From the NCBI GenBank assembly GCA_025331445.1, contig JAIWNE010000002.1, positions 310,001-374,000 of the forward strand: 64,000 bases of DNA, written 5' to 3'. A program made the translations under genes and the position numbers. Below are positions 43,455 through 54,069 of the stretch, piece by piece (positions within the stretch are counted from its first letter, which is position 1; every line of letters starts with the position of its first letter). The DNA is from Blakeslea trispora. Taxonomy: Eukaryota > Mucoromycota > Mucoromycetes > Mucorales > Choanephoraceae. The notes below the pieces were generated by a model. That model had not been told where the DNA came from. It ran no database searches and saw only the letters and a list, made by a program, of their open reading frames with translations.

Positions 43455-44869
43455 TAGATACGTAGATAGTCTTGCAGAGATCCGCTAGGCTTGGAAACTC
43501 TGCCGGAGCGTGTAGTGAGCTCCTGAGATGAAGAAGTGGAATGGCGCTGGCGTTCCTGTTGACGGAGCTTAGAGACCGAGTTCCTCACACTGGGACTAAG
43601 AGAGGCAGAACGCTTTGTGCGTCTGTCTTTGTCCGTATTAGATGACTGAGACGGAGGGGACAGAGGAGTGAAAAAAGCCCCTTCAGGCAGTTCCTCGTCC
43701 AACACTGCCATATGCTCGTCGCACATATCGATATCATTTAAAAGACTATCCGGTATGTCATGGTTGCTCTCGTCGGAAGAAAGGGGAGTTTCTTCATCTA
43801 TATCCTCTTGGGTCTCCAAAATCTCTTGGGGAATGGTAACATTTTCATCGTAGATAGTCTCATGGTCCATTGTCTCATCAGAAGAAGCCACAATGGATGC
43901 AGCCATATCTACACGAGGTTGAGTTTTGAGAAGGGACTCATCAATTTCCTTCCGAATAGGGGTACTGGTGGTAGAAGCGACGGGCCTAGCTCGTTTGCGA
44001 TTGGCATTCCAAGGTGCCAAAGGGCAAGCAGCACGGAGGTGGTCTGTCTTATCGCAAATGAAGCATGCCTTACGTCTAGGCTTTAATGCAGGACAATTAA
44101 TGCGAATATGGTCATCGACATGACAGAAGGTACAAATAGACTTCATGTCACTCCACACCAGATGTAGATTATGATCTTTCTTCCATGATTGAACCTGGGG
44201 AGTTAGATCCTTATAACTCTTAGTAACGTCCCGATTCAAAGTAACGTATCCTCTGCCATTAAACCATTCTCCCTCTGCCGTGTGTTTAAGACCAATTTCT
44301 AAAATTTCTCCAAATTGGTGGAAAATCTCAAGTAAACGAGGCTGCAATGTAGCTGCAGTACCGAAAGGAATATTAGAGATGCCAATCCGAACAACTCGTG
44401 CATTGCCATCCATGGTGGCTGACATCTTAATAAGATCGTCCTGTAATTTAAAAGGAGCGGAGAGAGCTTCTAGGCGATCTGCCGCTGTTTCAAAACCAAT
44501 TTCAATATATCGTTGGGTACGACCCACACGACGATCTCTCAGACCAACACCCTTGGGGAATTGATCGCGTAATACGAGATTCAAACTTCTAGAACTAAAG
44601 TTTATTCCTTCAAACTGCTTAGCGTCTATAGCGATAGAGTAATCCTCGGTTGCTTGGAGGAAGATCGTGGTACTCATGGAGGAACTCTCATCAGGAGAAC
44701 CCGCGTTGTAAGTAAGCGAAAGTGGTTGTCGTTTCTGGACCTTAACCATTTGTGCCCAGGTGCGAAAGGTGAAAGGTTGATTATTAGGATTGTGGGTGGA
44801 GGATGATACTTCTGTTGAAATACCATCCACCTTCCTTATATGGTTCGGATCAGTAGTGGAAAGAGCCAT
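43454..44869 (-). CDS. LINE ORF1, gag-like protein with two CCHC zinc knuckles
   Basis: From the ATG at 44869 (MALSTTDPNHIRKV) the frame encodes 471 residues. The frame stays open upstream but only across the poly-A of the neighbouring LINE. Two knuckles, CTFCHVDDHIRINC and CFICDKTDHLRAAC, each fit C-x2-C-x4-H-x4-C. An RNA-binding-like segment precedes them (VVRIGISNIPFGTAA...GYVTLNRD). The C-terminal third is acidic and then Ser/Arg-rich, ending GSLQDYLRI. Such proteins coat LINE RNA and assist target-primed reverse transcription. The frame is intact. Confidence 0.83.
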   Translation of the reverse strand: MALSTTDPNHIRKVDGISTEVSSSTHNPNNQPFTFRTWAQMVKVQKRQPLSLTYNAGSPDESSSMSTTIFLQATEDYSIAIDAKQFEGINFSSRSLNLVLRDQFPKGVGLRDRRVGRTQRYIEIGFETAADRLEALSAPFKLQDDLIKMSATMDGNARVVRIGISNIPFGTAATLQPRLLEIFHQFGEILEIGLKHTAEGEWFNGRGYVTLNRDVTKSYKDLTPQVQSWKKDHNLHLVWSDMKSICTFCHVDDHIRINCPALKPRRKACFICDKTDHLRAACPLAPWNANRKRARPVASTTSTPIRKEIDESLLKTQPRVDMAASIVASSDETMDHETIYDENVTIPQEILETQEDIDEETPLSSDESNHDIPDSLLNDIDMCDEHMAVLDEELPEGAFFTPLSPPSQSSNTDKDRRTKRSASLSPSVRNSVSKLRQQERQRHSTSSSQELTTRSGRVSKPSGSLQDYLRI

Positions 44870-44874
44870 GTATC

Positions 44875-45393
44875 TTTTTTTTTTGTGTAGAATTATTTTT
44901 ATTAATAAATAATTGAGAGGAGTCACACGTCAAAAAGAGAGGTGTGCTCGGAAGAAGACAAAACAAGTTGTTGTTAAATTAAAGCAATCGAATAACCTTT
45001 GCCAAAACTAAAGATTCAGAAAAAGGAATATCCTGACGAACGAAAGCCCAGTGGCTACACCAGATAGCTCTGGCTGTGGCAGCGCAAAGACATAAAGAAC
45101 GTAGTGGCTGGGACAAATGGAAGAATGGTGAGAGACCAAAGAGCTGAGACGATATGGCATGGTTGGAAAGCCATATAGGAGAAGTGAGTCCGTGAAATGA
45201 GAGACCAGAAGCCCCACTTGACCGGACACTCAACCAGTAAATGTTGTTTTGTTTCAGTAGGGGCATCACAAAAGGAGCAAGACTGGGAAACCTCAGGTAG
45301 AAAGCGAGAAATAGACTCCTGGCAATGGAATTTATGATTGATGATACGATACCACATAGATTGACTTTCAGGAGCCAAAGGTAAGGACCAATT
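44875..45393 (-). mobile_element. 5'-truncated fragment of a second LINE family
   Basis: On the minus strand it starts directly after the direct repeat at 45394-45407 and ends in ten A residues (44884-44875). It encodes only the ORF2 C-terminus: SMWYRIINHKFHCQESISRF and CSFCDAPTETKQHLLVEC in one frame, then AIWCSHWAFVRQDIPFSES in another, so it also has a frameshift. The protein aligns in pattern with the C-terminus of the adjacent LINE (LWYRLIHDKISSKNSLYRLL; CHYCSNTETPCHMLFTC) but is clearly diverged, so this is a different family or lineage. Confidence 0.75.
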
Positions 45394-45407
45394 CTGCTAC
45401 ATCTTTT
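45394..45407 (+). repeat. Target-site duplication, left copy (5' side of LINE composite)
   Basis: CTGCTACATCTTTT, pairing with CTGCTATATCTTTT at 39452-39465 (one mismatch in 14). It immediately precedes the first base of the truncated LINE fragment on the minus strand. Confidence 0.7.
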
Positions 45408-47078
45408 CATAGAGAGCATATTCGGCTTTCGCTGCTTTTTTCAGGTATTATTGGCCGACAGCTATTCTATGTTGAGCTTATGCATTGCGGCGAGTGTTTC
45501 TTTAATCTCACTGATATCTTCTAGTAGGACTATTATTTCTGGATGTATCATATCCACACCCTCAAACTTTTTGGGTGGTATTCATAACCATCTTTACTTG
45601 TCATTTACTTCAGAAAACGTATATATGTGTTGCTTTGTTGTGTATATGTACTTACAAATCCATATGCTACCAGAGCCACCTGGAAGCCCATTGTGCGCTT
45701 TGAAGGACATTTATCAGCAAACGGTTTTTGACTCCTTAATTCACCTCTTCCCATCAAGTTTTTGATAGTAGTAGCAGTAGGGTACGCGACACATTCTTTT
45801 TGCTTCCTCATTCGTTATGTTGCTGTCTCCAAATCCTAAATTTAGAAACTCTTTGACGAAGTGAACAATATGAGATTCATCTAAGTCAGCTTCTCTTTTT
45901 CCTTAACACTTTTATCATGCTTGACATCACAATGCAAGAAGGGCTACCATCCGGCATAGTTACTCTTTCATTTACATATTGTTAGTTGAAGCGTAGATAC
46001 GTTGCTATGTCTCTTTCGACACCAACATTCGTACACCCTCATTCTTTTCCAAGACCACCCAGGCATGAGCTCATAAATGACTGCAATGTGAGTAAATTCT
46101 CTTTGAATATGGCAAAGTAAAATCAATTGGTTCTCAGCTAGATAGTGAGTCGCCACTATATTTCAGCATGTTCACAGTTTGAACAAAATATTTAAACATG
46201 TTAAATATTAATGACAGTAATTATTGAAATAACCAAAGCTCTTGTCTAGTTTTCAGCCCGACAATCAAACACTGTCGCACTTGTGATTGCAGTTCAATCA
46301 CTCACTATCAAGATGTAAGAACTATAATTGTACACTATAAGTAATATATTGAGCCTGTTTGATTATAAGCTCACGTAGAGACTTATGTGTACAGTACGAA
46401 TTTAGTTTTTTTTTTTGGAATTAAGACTTTCAATGGTATGGAATGCACAAGTCCTTAAAAGAATGAAAATGCAGAAATTCTTTTTAGTTTTTAAGGATTT
46501 GGCTGAGGAACTTCTCTGGAAGCTTTCTTTACTTGTTGTTATAGCTAGCAGGCGACATGTTCTGTTGGCATTCTCTTGGAAGTTGAATTAAGCAAACATG
46601 TCAACAAGCGTACCGCTGTAGCAAGAAACAAGATAGAACAACAAATGCTCGATCTACTATTTTCTAAGCATAATATAGTCTGTTAAACTACTTTGTTTTT
46701 CTTTCTGATCTTGAAGCTTCAGCGGATAGAATTTTGTGTTGTCTTTTTGAATAAATGCACATCTACTCCCCAAAGGCAACAAAGGGCGAGGAAGCAAATC
46801 TCAAGAACATAGTCAAGTTAGATTTTCTGAAAGGAGAGCATCGAATCAGAAACATACAGCTCATATGCAATTAAGAGCAAGCCATGGCATTGGCTTGAGA
46901 AGGGAGTTGCGTTTGCAAAAATCAATTGTATGCTTCTATTTGTTTTTTTTCTGTACTTTTAATACGTGCACATATATGAGTAAATGGATGTTTAAATATA
47001 CGTGTAGATGTAACCATAAATAGATGGCATGCAATACAAGAAGAAACAAAAAGTCTGCCTTCGCGTATAAACGAAGAC
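45408..47078. other. Intergenic region past the LINE composite
   Basis: No confident gene. On the minus strand, 45811-45660 is open and reads plausibly (TIKNLMGRGELRSQKPF) before a GTAAGT, and 46156-45968 is open for 62 codons. Neither shows a family signature or a partner exon, so both may be decayed repeats. The rest is AT-rich. Confidence 0.4.
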
Positions 47079-49406
47079 TTATTGCGCTTTTTCATCAGAT
47101 CCTTCATAGGAACTACCATTGCTCAGAAGTGATAGTTGGCTGTTAGATAGATGACGACTGGCATTACTAGTTGATCTGCCTCTTTTCCATGCTTTCTCAA
47201 GCCTTTTCATTTCACGTTGGGTATCAGGACTAGGCGGATTGGTCAGGTCAATTAACCTCCAATCTGTACCTGCAAAATTGCTTGTTTCCCCATGTACGCT
47301 TTCTTCCAACTTCATCAACTCTACAACAAAACCGATATTAGGAGATATGTTAGGTCGCATTTTGACGATATGCTGATAAGCTTTCTTCAATGTCCATCGC
47401 TCAGAAAGCACCAAATAAGCTAGAATAGCTGCTGCTGAACGCGATTTTCCTGCTTTGCAATGGACATAAATGGGTTCATGGTGTTTTTTGGAATTGTCTA
47501 TTCAAAAAAAAAAAGGAGTCAGATAAGATATAGAGGAGCAACATATTCTTACAAATTGGCTCACATCGACTTTTTTTTTACCTATCACTTTCACAGCCTC
47601 TCTGAGTGTACCTTCCACATTTTGCATTTCTACAGTATCTCGAGCCGCTACTTTTTGGTAGTGAAAGTTTTCCTTTAGTCCTGGCACATCATCGTCACAT
47701 TCTTCTGCCATGTTTAATATTCGGCGAATGGATCGAGATTGAAGACCAGATAGCTGGTCTACTGTAGCAATCTCTGGTCCCAAATATAAAAAGTTGGGAA
47801 TAATCTCAGAGATGACAAAATCATATTCATTTTCAGTTTTAGGTGTTTGTTCGTCCTGAGCAGTAATCATCATCAAGTCTTCTTCTGAAGGCATAGCTGA
47901 TTCAAGAGGTGTATGATAGACATCATCAGGTGAAAAAATGGCAGTGGTAGGGGTATTTTGTCTCTCAGAGATGCTCTCTAAGGCTTCATTTGGTATACGG
48001 CGTTGCGATGAAAGATGAGGTTGTGGTTGCGGCTGCGATTTGGAGACAATAGATGAGGAAGATGAAGATGAGGTTGGTTGTGTTCTGCTTGGTATGCTTG
48101 TGAACGATCGGCTCTTAGAAGGTCTCATATTGCTTGTGTCCAGCGTAAATAAACTTGACCTTCGCTGTACATTTACAGTTAGGTTGTTGTCCCTAGCTGA
48201 AAGTGTGGATGCACTACGTGATACCATAGGAGTAGGTACTTTAAGTTTGTTAGGCGGGTTGGATGGGTTTTTGAATTTCTTCATTAATTCTGAGGAGGAG
48301 GATGGCATAGGCAAAGGCGGCGTATCCAGTCGATCAAATTGAGTACCAACCAAATATTGATGTTCTGCATCCCATTGCTCAAATCCCTGATAACCATGTT
48401 TCAACCAATATATAGTAGCAAGCGTATTCTTCTTGATGGCGCCCATCAAAATCCAAGTTGTAGTAGTCAAGTCGGCTTCTGCCATTTGTTCATCATACAC
48501 AATCACTTGAGCTCGCTCAGGCAAATTCTGAATATCTTGAGCCTGAAACTGCTTCAGCCAGTTTCTAAAAAGATCAGTTCCTTCAGATGTAGTAATAAAA
48601 CTTTCCAGATTGAAGTTAGATACAACACCTCGACGGTATCGTTTGACCAATAGAGTGGGCACACTGACATTAATTGAATGGCGGATGTGCGATCTCTCAT
48701 ACTGATTTAAAGGTCGCATGTCGATCATCAAAGGCTCCACTTCTAATGGATTTTGAGCTTCTTTTAGTTGTTGTCCTAGCAAGTTAGAATCAATTGATTT
48801 TGTGTCTTTGATAGATTTAAGGAAAGATAGGTTGTTGTTAGAGGAGGTCGTATGAGGGTTACTATGTATGGGATTAATAGCGCTTAGTGTGGCTGAAAGT
48901 CGTTTAGCTATTCTGCCACGGTTAGTAGTTGATGTCTTGGGCGATACAGGCTGTGTGGGAAGTTCATCCTTTCTCAAAGTAAACACTGGCGTATCATCAT
49001 TAATATTTATCTTCTGCAATAGCTGTGGCCGCCTTTCTTCTTCTTCTGGTGTAGGCGAAGCACTTTTGATAGACTGTTGGTATTCATTCAAGACAGACAC
49101 ACAGTTGTTATAATTAATACCGTTTGAGTCTCTCCTTCGTTCTGCTGGATTATCGTGTTGTTGTTGCTGGTGTTGTTGTTGCTGGTGTTGTTGTTGCTGT
49201 TGTTGTTGTTGAGATATTCGATAATTTCCTGAAGAGCGTTTCCGAAGAGCAGGTGAGGGAAGTTGTCGACTTGTGCGTTTAGGTCGTTGTTCTTTGTCAC
49301 TTAGACTCGTCTGAGACTGGAAAGCAGCTGAAAGTAAGTCCATAAAGCTTCCAGAACTATTCTCTCGTAAATCTGTAGGTTCCGTAGATATAACAGTTGG
49401 CTTCAT
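47079..49406 (-). CDS. Dual-specificity phosphatase with inactive rhodanese domain (MAPK phosphatase-like)
   Basis: Two exons (49406-47582, 47497-47079) give 747 residues. A Gln/His tract spans about residues 66-84. Residues about 205-350 form a rhodanese-like domain (PLMIDMRPLNQYERSHI); the active-loop cysteine is replaced in VIVYDEQ, so it should be inactive. The basic LLVKRYRRGVV inside it resembles the kinase-interaction motif of MAP kinase phosphatases. The catalytic domain covers about 527-665 (EIIPNFLYLGPE), with Asp590 as likely general acid and VHCKAGKSRS giving Cys622 and Arg628. This matches the MKP layout, implying MAPK dephosphorylation. A long Ser-rich linker lies between the domains. 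The substrate kinase is unknown. Confidence 0.87.
49155..49212 (-). repeat. Gln/His-coding CAA/CAG/CAC tract
   Basis: Mixed CAA, CAG and CAC codons inside the phosphatase gene encode runs of Gln separated by His. Interruptions make it less slippage-prone than a pure repeat. Confidence 0.85.
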
Positions 49407-50806
49407 TGAAGATGATGAGGTGAGCGGAAGCAAGTTTTTATACAAAATAAATGAAAGTTAAAGGAGAAGTACAAAAAAAATATATATAAAAAGGCGTGTA
49501 CAAATCGAACGAACATTGACCGGAACTAGAATTCTTAATTTTGTTGAATCAATGTGAAATTCTACGAGACGCTTTTTTTTTATTTGATTTGTAGACTCAC
49601 CCGAAAAGATAATATGTAGCAGCACCTTGATTTGGAAAAAACTATATTACTTCTACAACACTACACATGCTTAAAGAGGTAGCAGACAAACCTTGAGGCT
49701 CGAGTCTGGTTTAAAAAAAAGTGTCGAACTATTAAATTTGGCTTGTATTTTCTTTTCTTCTTCTACTTGAGTTCCCTCTCTGTCTCATTGAATTACTAGC
49801 CCGCAAAACATTACATCAGCAAAATGTATTCAGAGGGTAGCTAGTTTTGATCTGTAAACTAAAGTGAGTAAATCTTGTAACAAATTCAAAGCAACATGCA
49901 AACAATCAAACATTCACATTCACATTCACTTAAAATATTCAAGCTACCTTCTCTTGAGCTTCTGAAATGCCTTATTTCAGAAAAAAAATCAAACATGCCT
50001 TTCTCTTCCCTTCACTGGTTTGCATGTTTTCTTTTTTAGTTATGAACAGTACATTTTAAGAAACAATCAACTCAGGATTGTTTTTTTTGGCCGCTAAAAT
50101 CAAAGCAATGTTAGATTTGCTGTCAATGGTGTGCGTATACTTTGGGTAGGATTCAAAGACATTTAACAAAGAAAAGAATGACTGACACAACAACTCCTTC
50201 AATGTATAGATTTCTAGATTTCCTTTATTGATAAAGGAAAACATACTACAATGATGATCAAATAAAACTATAGTTAATTTGCTTGATTCAGAGTTTTTTT
50301 TTGACTTTAATTTAGTAATTCATTCCACGATAAATGTCGATCCTTCTCGCTTATGCTTGCCTCTTGAGCGCTTGTCCCAAGCAGTATATTGGTTTCTCGG
50401 CTCAAGCTTGTTAAATTCAAGAGTTTAATTGATTTATGAACAGTCATGTTGTTGATTTCAGCACGCATTGAAGCCTGATCTTGAACTAAACAAATGCTCT
50501 TATCACTAGAGTCAAAAATTATGTTGTGCTTGTACCACTAACAGAAAAAAAAAATCCGTTTTCTTTGTCTCGCATAAACATCTAACCCTACTCATTGCTT
50601 ACCGCATTTTTTTGCTATGATTTTTATTTAGGCTACCTCCTAATCAATTCATGTAATTTAGGTCAATTTTAATAAAGTTTATCTTCCTCATTCATTTTGA
50701 TCACCACACTCTAAAATGGGCCAAATTCAGAGGCAGCAAATACACCCTCCTTTTTTTTTAAAAAAAAAAACCTCTCTTTTTAGTTTTCGACTTGGATCTG
50801 TCAAGA
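49407..50806. other. Intergenic region between divergent genes
   Basis: About 1.4 kb, AT-rich, with (ACATTC)-like repetition near 49912-49928 and poly-A/poly-T runs. A 62-codon minus frame (50244-50056) lacks support. It presumably contains the promoters of the phosphatase and of the small membrane protein gene. Confidence 0.45.
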
Positions 50807-51248
50807 ATGGCACCTCATCCTATTCCTCAGAATCATCCTCTTCCTAATCCCGAAGTTCAGGATCGCTTTAAGCGTAGACTACAAACACCTGGACAATTAG
50901 CGCCAACACCTAGATCAAGAAAGATCCAGATCTTATCCTGGGCTTTGTCTATTGGTAACAACCCTATTTTATTTCTTGAGAAAAAGCTTTTGCGTTTTTT
51001 TAACTTGTATACTCTTTGTCTTCTCTTTTGTGTTTTCATACAGGGCTCAGTGGCTACATTGTTTTGTTTGCTGATTTTGGTACAGAAAGAAATTGTTATA
51101 CCCCTGTAAGTGTAGTTTTGACAGGTTGTTGTTTTCTTCACGTCTAAATCAATTGTAGATTAGAGAATGGTTCCAACAAAAGAAACGAAGTTTCTGGTCA
51201 TTAAGCGAGCAAGAAAAGAAGGATTTGAAAGAACAAGGAAAGCTTTAG
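50807..51248 (+). CDS. Small single-pass membrane protein of unknown function
   Basis: Three exons (50807-50954, 51044-51105, 51159-51248) give 99 residues with consistent phases. The N-terminal half is Pro/Arg-rich (MAPHPIPQNHPLPNPEVQDR). One membrane segment follows (ILSWALSIGLSGYIVLFADF), then CYTPIREWFQQKKRSFW and a charged tail SEQEKKDLKEQGKL. The size, single helix and charged ends are like small inner-mitochondrial-membrane assembly factors, but there is no clear targeting peptide and I cannot name a family. The first intron separates Ile and Gly of the membrane helix. Correct splicing across three exons argues that the gene is real. Confidence 0.68.
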
Positions 51249-51859
51249 ATAGAAATGCTTTTCTTTTTTGCAGACTGTAAATAAACTACTGATTCTGTCT
51301 CTAATTTTAGAGCAAGAATGCTAATATAAGTGAGAGAGAGAGAAACGATAGCTATACTGCGAATAGAAAATCAACAATGGCTTTTATTTTCGTAATTTTT
51401 TTTTTATTTTGCATGTGCGTATTAGCAGCTTCTGCCAATAAAATGCCTTTCTGTGACATTCATTGTCTGTTCATTTTACTCAACATCAATATGTCAAAAA
51501 AGCACCATATACTCTCAGAATATTCGTATTATGTCTAGCACAATAGCGCGAGAATCATGTTCCTGCTTTATTGCTTCTCTTATCAAGTTAGGCTTATAAA
51601 AGATTCTCACCATTTGCAACAGTAACTTTATAGCATAGCTAAAAACAACATTTTACAAAATACAGAATAACAATTATGTACATCAGACCATTTCTTTTTG
51701 TCAATGCATGATTCCAAACATTTAACTTCAGCTTGCGCAACTGTGACTGTACTGGGATGTCAACCAGGGTGAATTTAAGAGCCTGGATTTTTTCTTTTTT
51801 TTTTTCCTTTTCTTTTTTTTTTTCTCTTGGACATATCTCAAGCCTCTTCTCTTATCAAA
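51249..51859. other. Intergenic, TUF1 promoter region
   Basis: AT-rich sequence ending in a long pyrimidine stretch (about 51786-51830) directly before the EF-Tu ATG. No gene is seen. Confidence 0.5.
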
Positions 51860-53569
51860 ATGTTCGCTTTGAAGACAGCAGCTAACAAGGTCGCTCTTCC
51901 CGCCACTCGTGTTGCCTCTCGCAGATGTATCACTTCTTCTGCCGCTAGATCTGGTAAAATCTATCAATCAAATAAGCTCAAGTAGTAAAAGGAAAATTGA
52001 CATTGACATAACTTTAAAACAATTTAGCTTTCAGCTCTACTCGTATGGCCCTCAACGCTGGTAACAAGATGGTGAGTTAATCGATAGAGGAGGACATGAA
52101 GAAAAAGGAAAATAAAGACTGATTTCTTTTTGTTAATAGGCTTCCAACATCCTCAGAGAAGCTTATGTTGCTAATCCTTCTCGCATGATGTTCTTTGGTA
52201 AGCTAATTTTCTGTTTTCTTTATACATATATTTTATGGATCATTGGAATTGCTTGAAAGAGAGATAAAGGAAATTGACTTTATGATTTACAGGTCGTCGT
52301 ACTATGGCCACTGACAATGGTAAGTTTAGCCGTGGTAAGCCCCACGTTAACATTGGTACCATTGGTCACGTCGATCACGGTAAGACCACCTTGACTGCTG
52401 CCATCACCAAGACTTTGGCTATTGAAGGTGGTGCCCAATTCATGGATTACAACCAAATTGACAAAGCCCCTGAGGAAAAGGCTCGTGGTATCACCATTTC
52501 CACTGCACACGTTGAATATGAAACCAACAACCGTCATTATGCTCACGTCGATTGTCCTGGTCACGCTGATTACATCAAGAACATGATTACTGGTGCTGCT
52601 CAAGTAAGTCATTCGGTTTAACAGACAGGGCTAGTTTTGCTTATTATTTTGAAAAAGATGGATGGTGCTATCATTGTTGTTTCTGCCACTGACGGTCAAA
52701 TGCCTCAAACTCGTGAACACTTGTTGTTGGCCCGTCAGGTTGGTGTTCAAAACTTGGTTGTCTTTATCAACAAGGTGGATCAAGTAGATGATCCCGAAAT
52801 GCTCGAACTTGTTGAGATGGAAATGCGTGATCTTCTTTCTGAATACGGCTTTGATGGTGAAGCTACTCCTATCATCAAGGGTTCCGCTCTTGCTGCTCTC
52901 GAAGGTCGTGATCCCGAGATCGGTGAAAAGGCCATTAAGGAATTGATGGCTAATGTTGACACTCACATCCCTACTCCTATCCGTGATCTTGATAAGCCTT
53001 TCTTGATGCCTATTGAAGACGTCTTCTCTATCTCTGGTCGTGGTACTGTTGCCACCGGTCGTGTTGAGCGTGGTGTTTGTCTCAAGGGTCAAGAAGTAGA
53101 AATTGTCGGTATGGGTGCTCCTACCAAGACTACCTTGACTGGTATTGAAATGTTCCGTAAAGAATTGGAACGTGGTGAAGCTGGTGATAACATGGGTGCT
53201 CTTTTGCGTGGTATTAAGCGTGAACAAATCCGTCGTGGTCAAGTTTTGTGTGCCCCTGGCTCCGTCAAGTCTCACAAGAAGTTCCTTGCTCAAATTTATA
53301 TCTTGACCAAGGATGAAGGTGGCCGTCACACTCCCTTTGTCAACAACTACCGTCCTCAAATGTTTGTTCGTACTACCGATGTCACAGTTAGTCTCACACA
53401 CCCTGATGGTACTGAAGATCCCGATGACAAACTCGTCATGCCCGGTGACAATGTTGAGATGCAATGTGAACTTGTTCATGATGTCGCCTTAGAAGATGGT
53501 CAACGTTTCACCATTCGTGAAGGTGGTAAAACTGTCGGTACCGGTGTTGTCACCAAGATCATCGAATAA
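51860..53569 (+). CDS. TUF1: Mitochondrial elongation factor Tu
   Basis: Five exons (51860-51953, 52028-52071, 52140-52197, 52293-52603, 52658-53569) give 472 residues. The first 70 residues are Arg/Ser/Ala-rich without acids early on ([10 protein letters not shown]...), a typical matrix-targeting sequence. The GTPase motifs follow: GHVDHGKT (90-97), the RGITIST switch I, DCPGH, NKVD and SALAALEG. Domain 2 ([13 protein letters not shown]) and domain 3 ([13 protein letters not shown]) are intact, ending VVTKIIE. It delivers aminoacyl-tRNA to mitochondrial ribosomes. Codon choice is visibly biased to C-ending and GGT/CGT codons, as expected for high expression, unlike its neighbours. Confidence 0.97.
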
Positions 53570-54069
53570 AAATAAGAGAATTTCGTTTTACTTTGTACAT
53601 TCTTCATCCATTGGCATCCCTCTTACACACTCAAACACATTCACACTTTTTTCCTTCATGTGCTTTTTCTCTTCTAAAAGAAAAGATATTCAAAGGATTT
53701 CAAAGCTTTTAATGCATTCATCTAGATTCATATGCTAATCATGACAATAAAGACAAGAAAAAAAAAGAAAGGAAAGAGGGCAAATGTTTACCTTATTTTT
53801 TCTTTTGTTTATTTATTTAAAGTCATGCAGTTTATGAACAAGACAAATTGGCGCGCGTATCTCCCCCCAAAAAAAAAGTCTATTGGGGAACACGGTATAG
53901 TAAATTCATGTGATGAGTAAGCCTTTAAAGGTCATCTTAAACAGTTCAATTAGAGTTATCTTTCTTTCTTTTCCCTCTCTCTCTTTTGTTTTTATTGCTT
54001 TCTTTTTCTTTCTTTCTTTTTCTTTCTTTCTTTTTTTTTTTAGTTTACTTGTTATCTGAAAAAGTAGAA
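53570..54069. other. Intergenic between TUF1 and the PPP4R1-like gene
   Basis: AT-rich 3' UTR and spacer with poly-A runs and a (TTTC)n-type pyrimidine tract at about 53962-54040 just before the next start. No gene is seen. Confidence 0.5.

Larger units (their letters stand above)
39462..44870 (-). mobile_element. Near-complete two-frame LINE (non-LTR retrotransposon)
   Basis: Read on the minus strand: ORF1 (gag-like, two zinc knuckles), ORF2 (AP endonuclease, reverse transcriptase, C-terminal zinc-binding region), about 95 bp of 3' UTR, then a poly-A tail (39484-39462, one interruption). The ORF1 ATG lies one base from the apparent 5' junction, so the 5' UTR seems lost. ORF1 and ORF2 overlap as TAATGA. 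Two frameshifts in ORF2 make the copy non-autonomous. The endonuclease, YADD and zinc-knuckle set fits the broad I/R1/Tad-like groups; I cannot assign the clade without a tree. Confidence 0.85.

Noticed and set aside
44869..44926. Upstream start for LINE ORF1 (20 extra residues)
   Set aside because: The extension reads through the poly-A tail and 3' UTR of the neighbouring LINE, so it is a junction artefact.
52280..53479. Long minus-strand open frames opposite mitochondrial EF-Tu
   Set aside because: They are produced by the strong codon bias of TUF1; the plus strand carries the full EF-Tu with all GTPase motifs.
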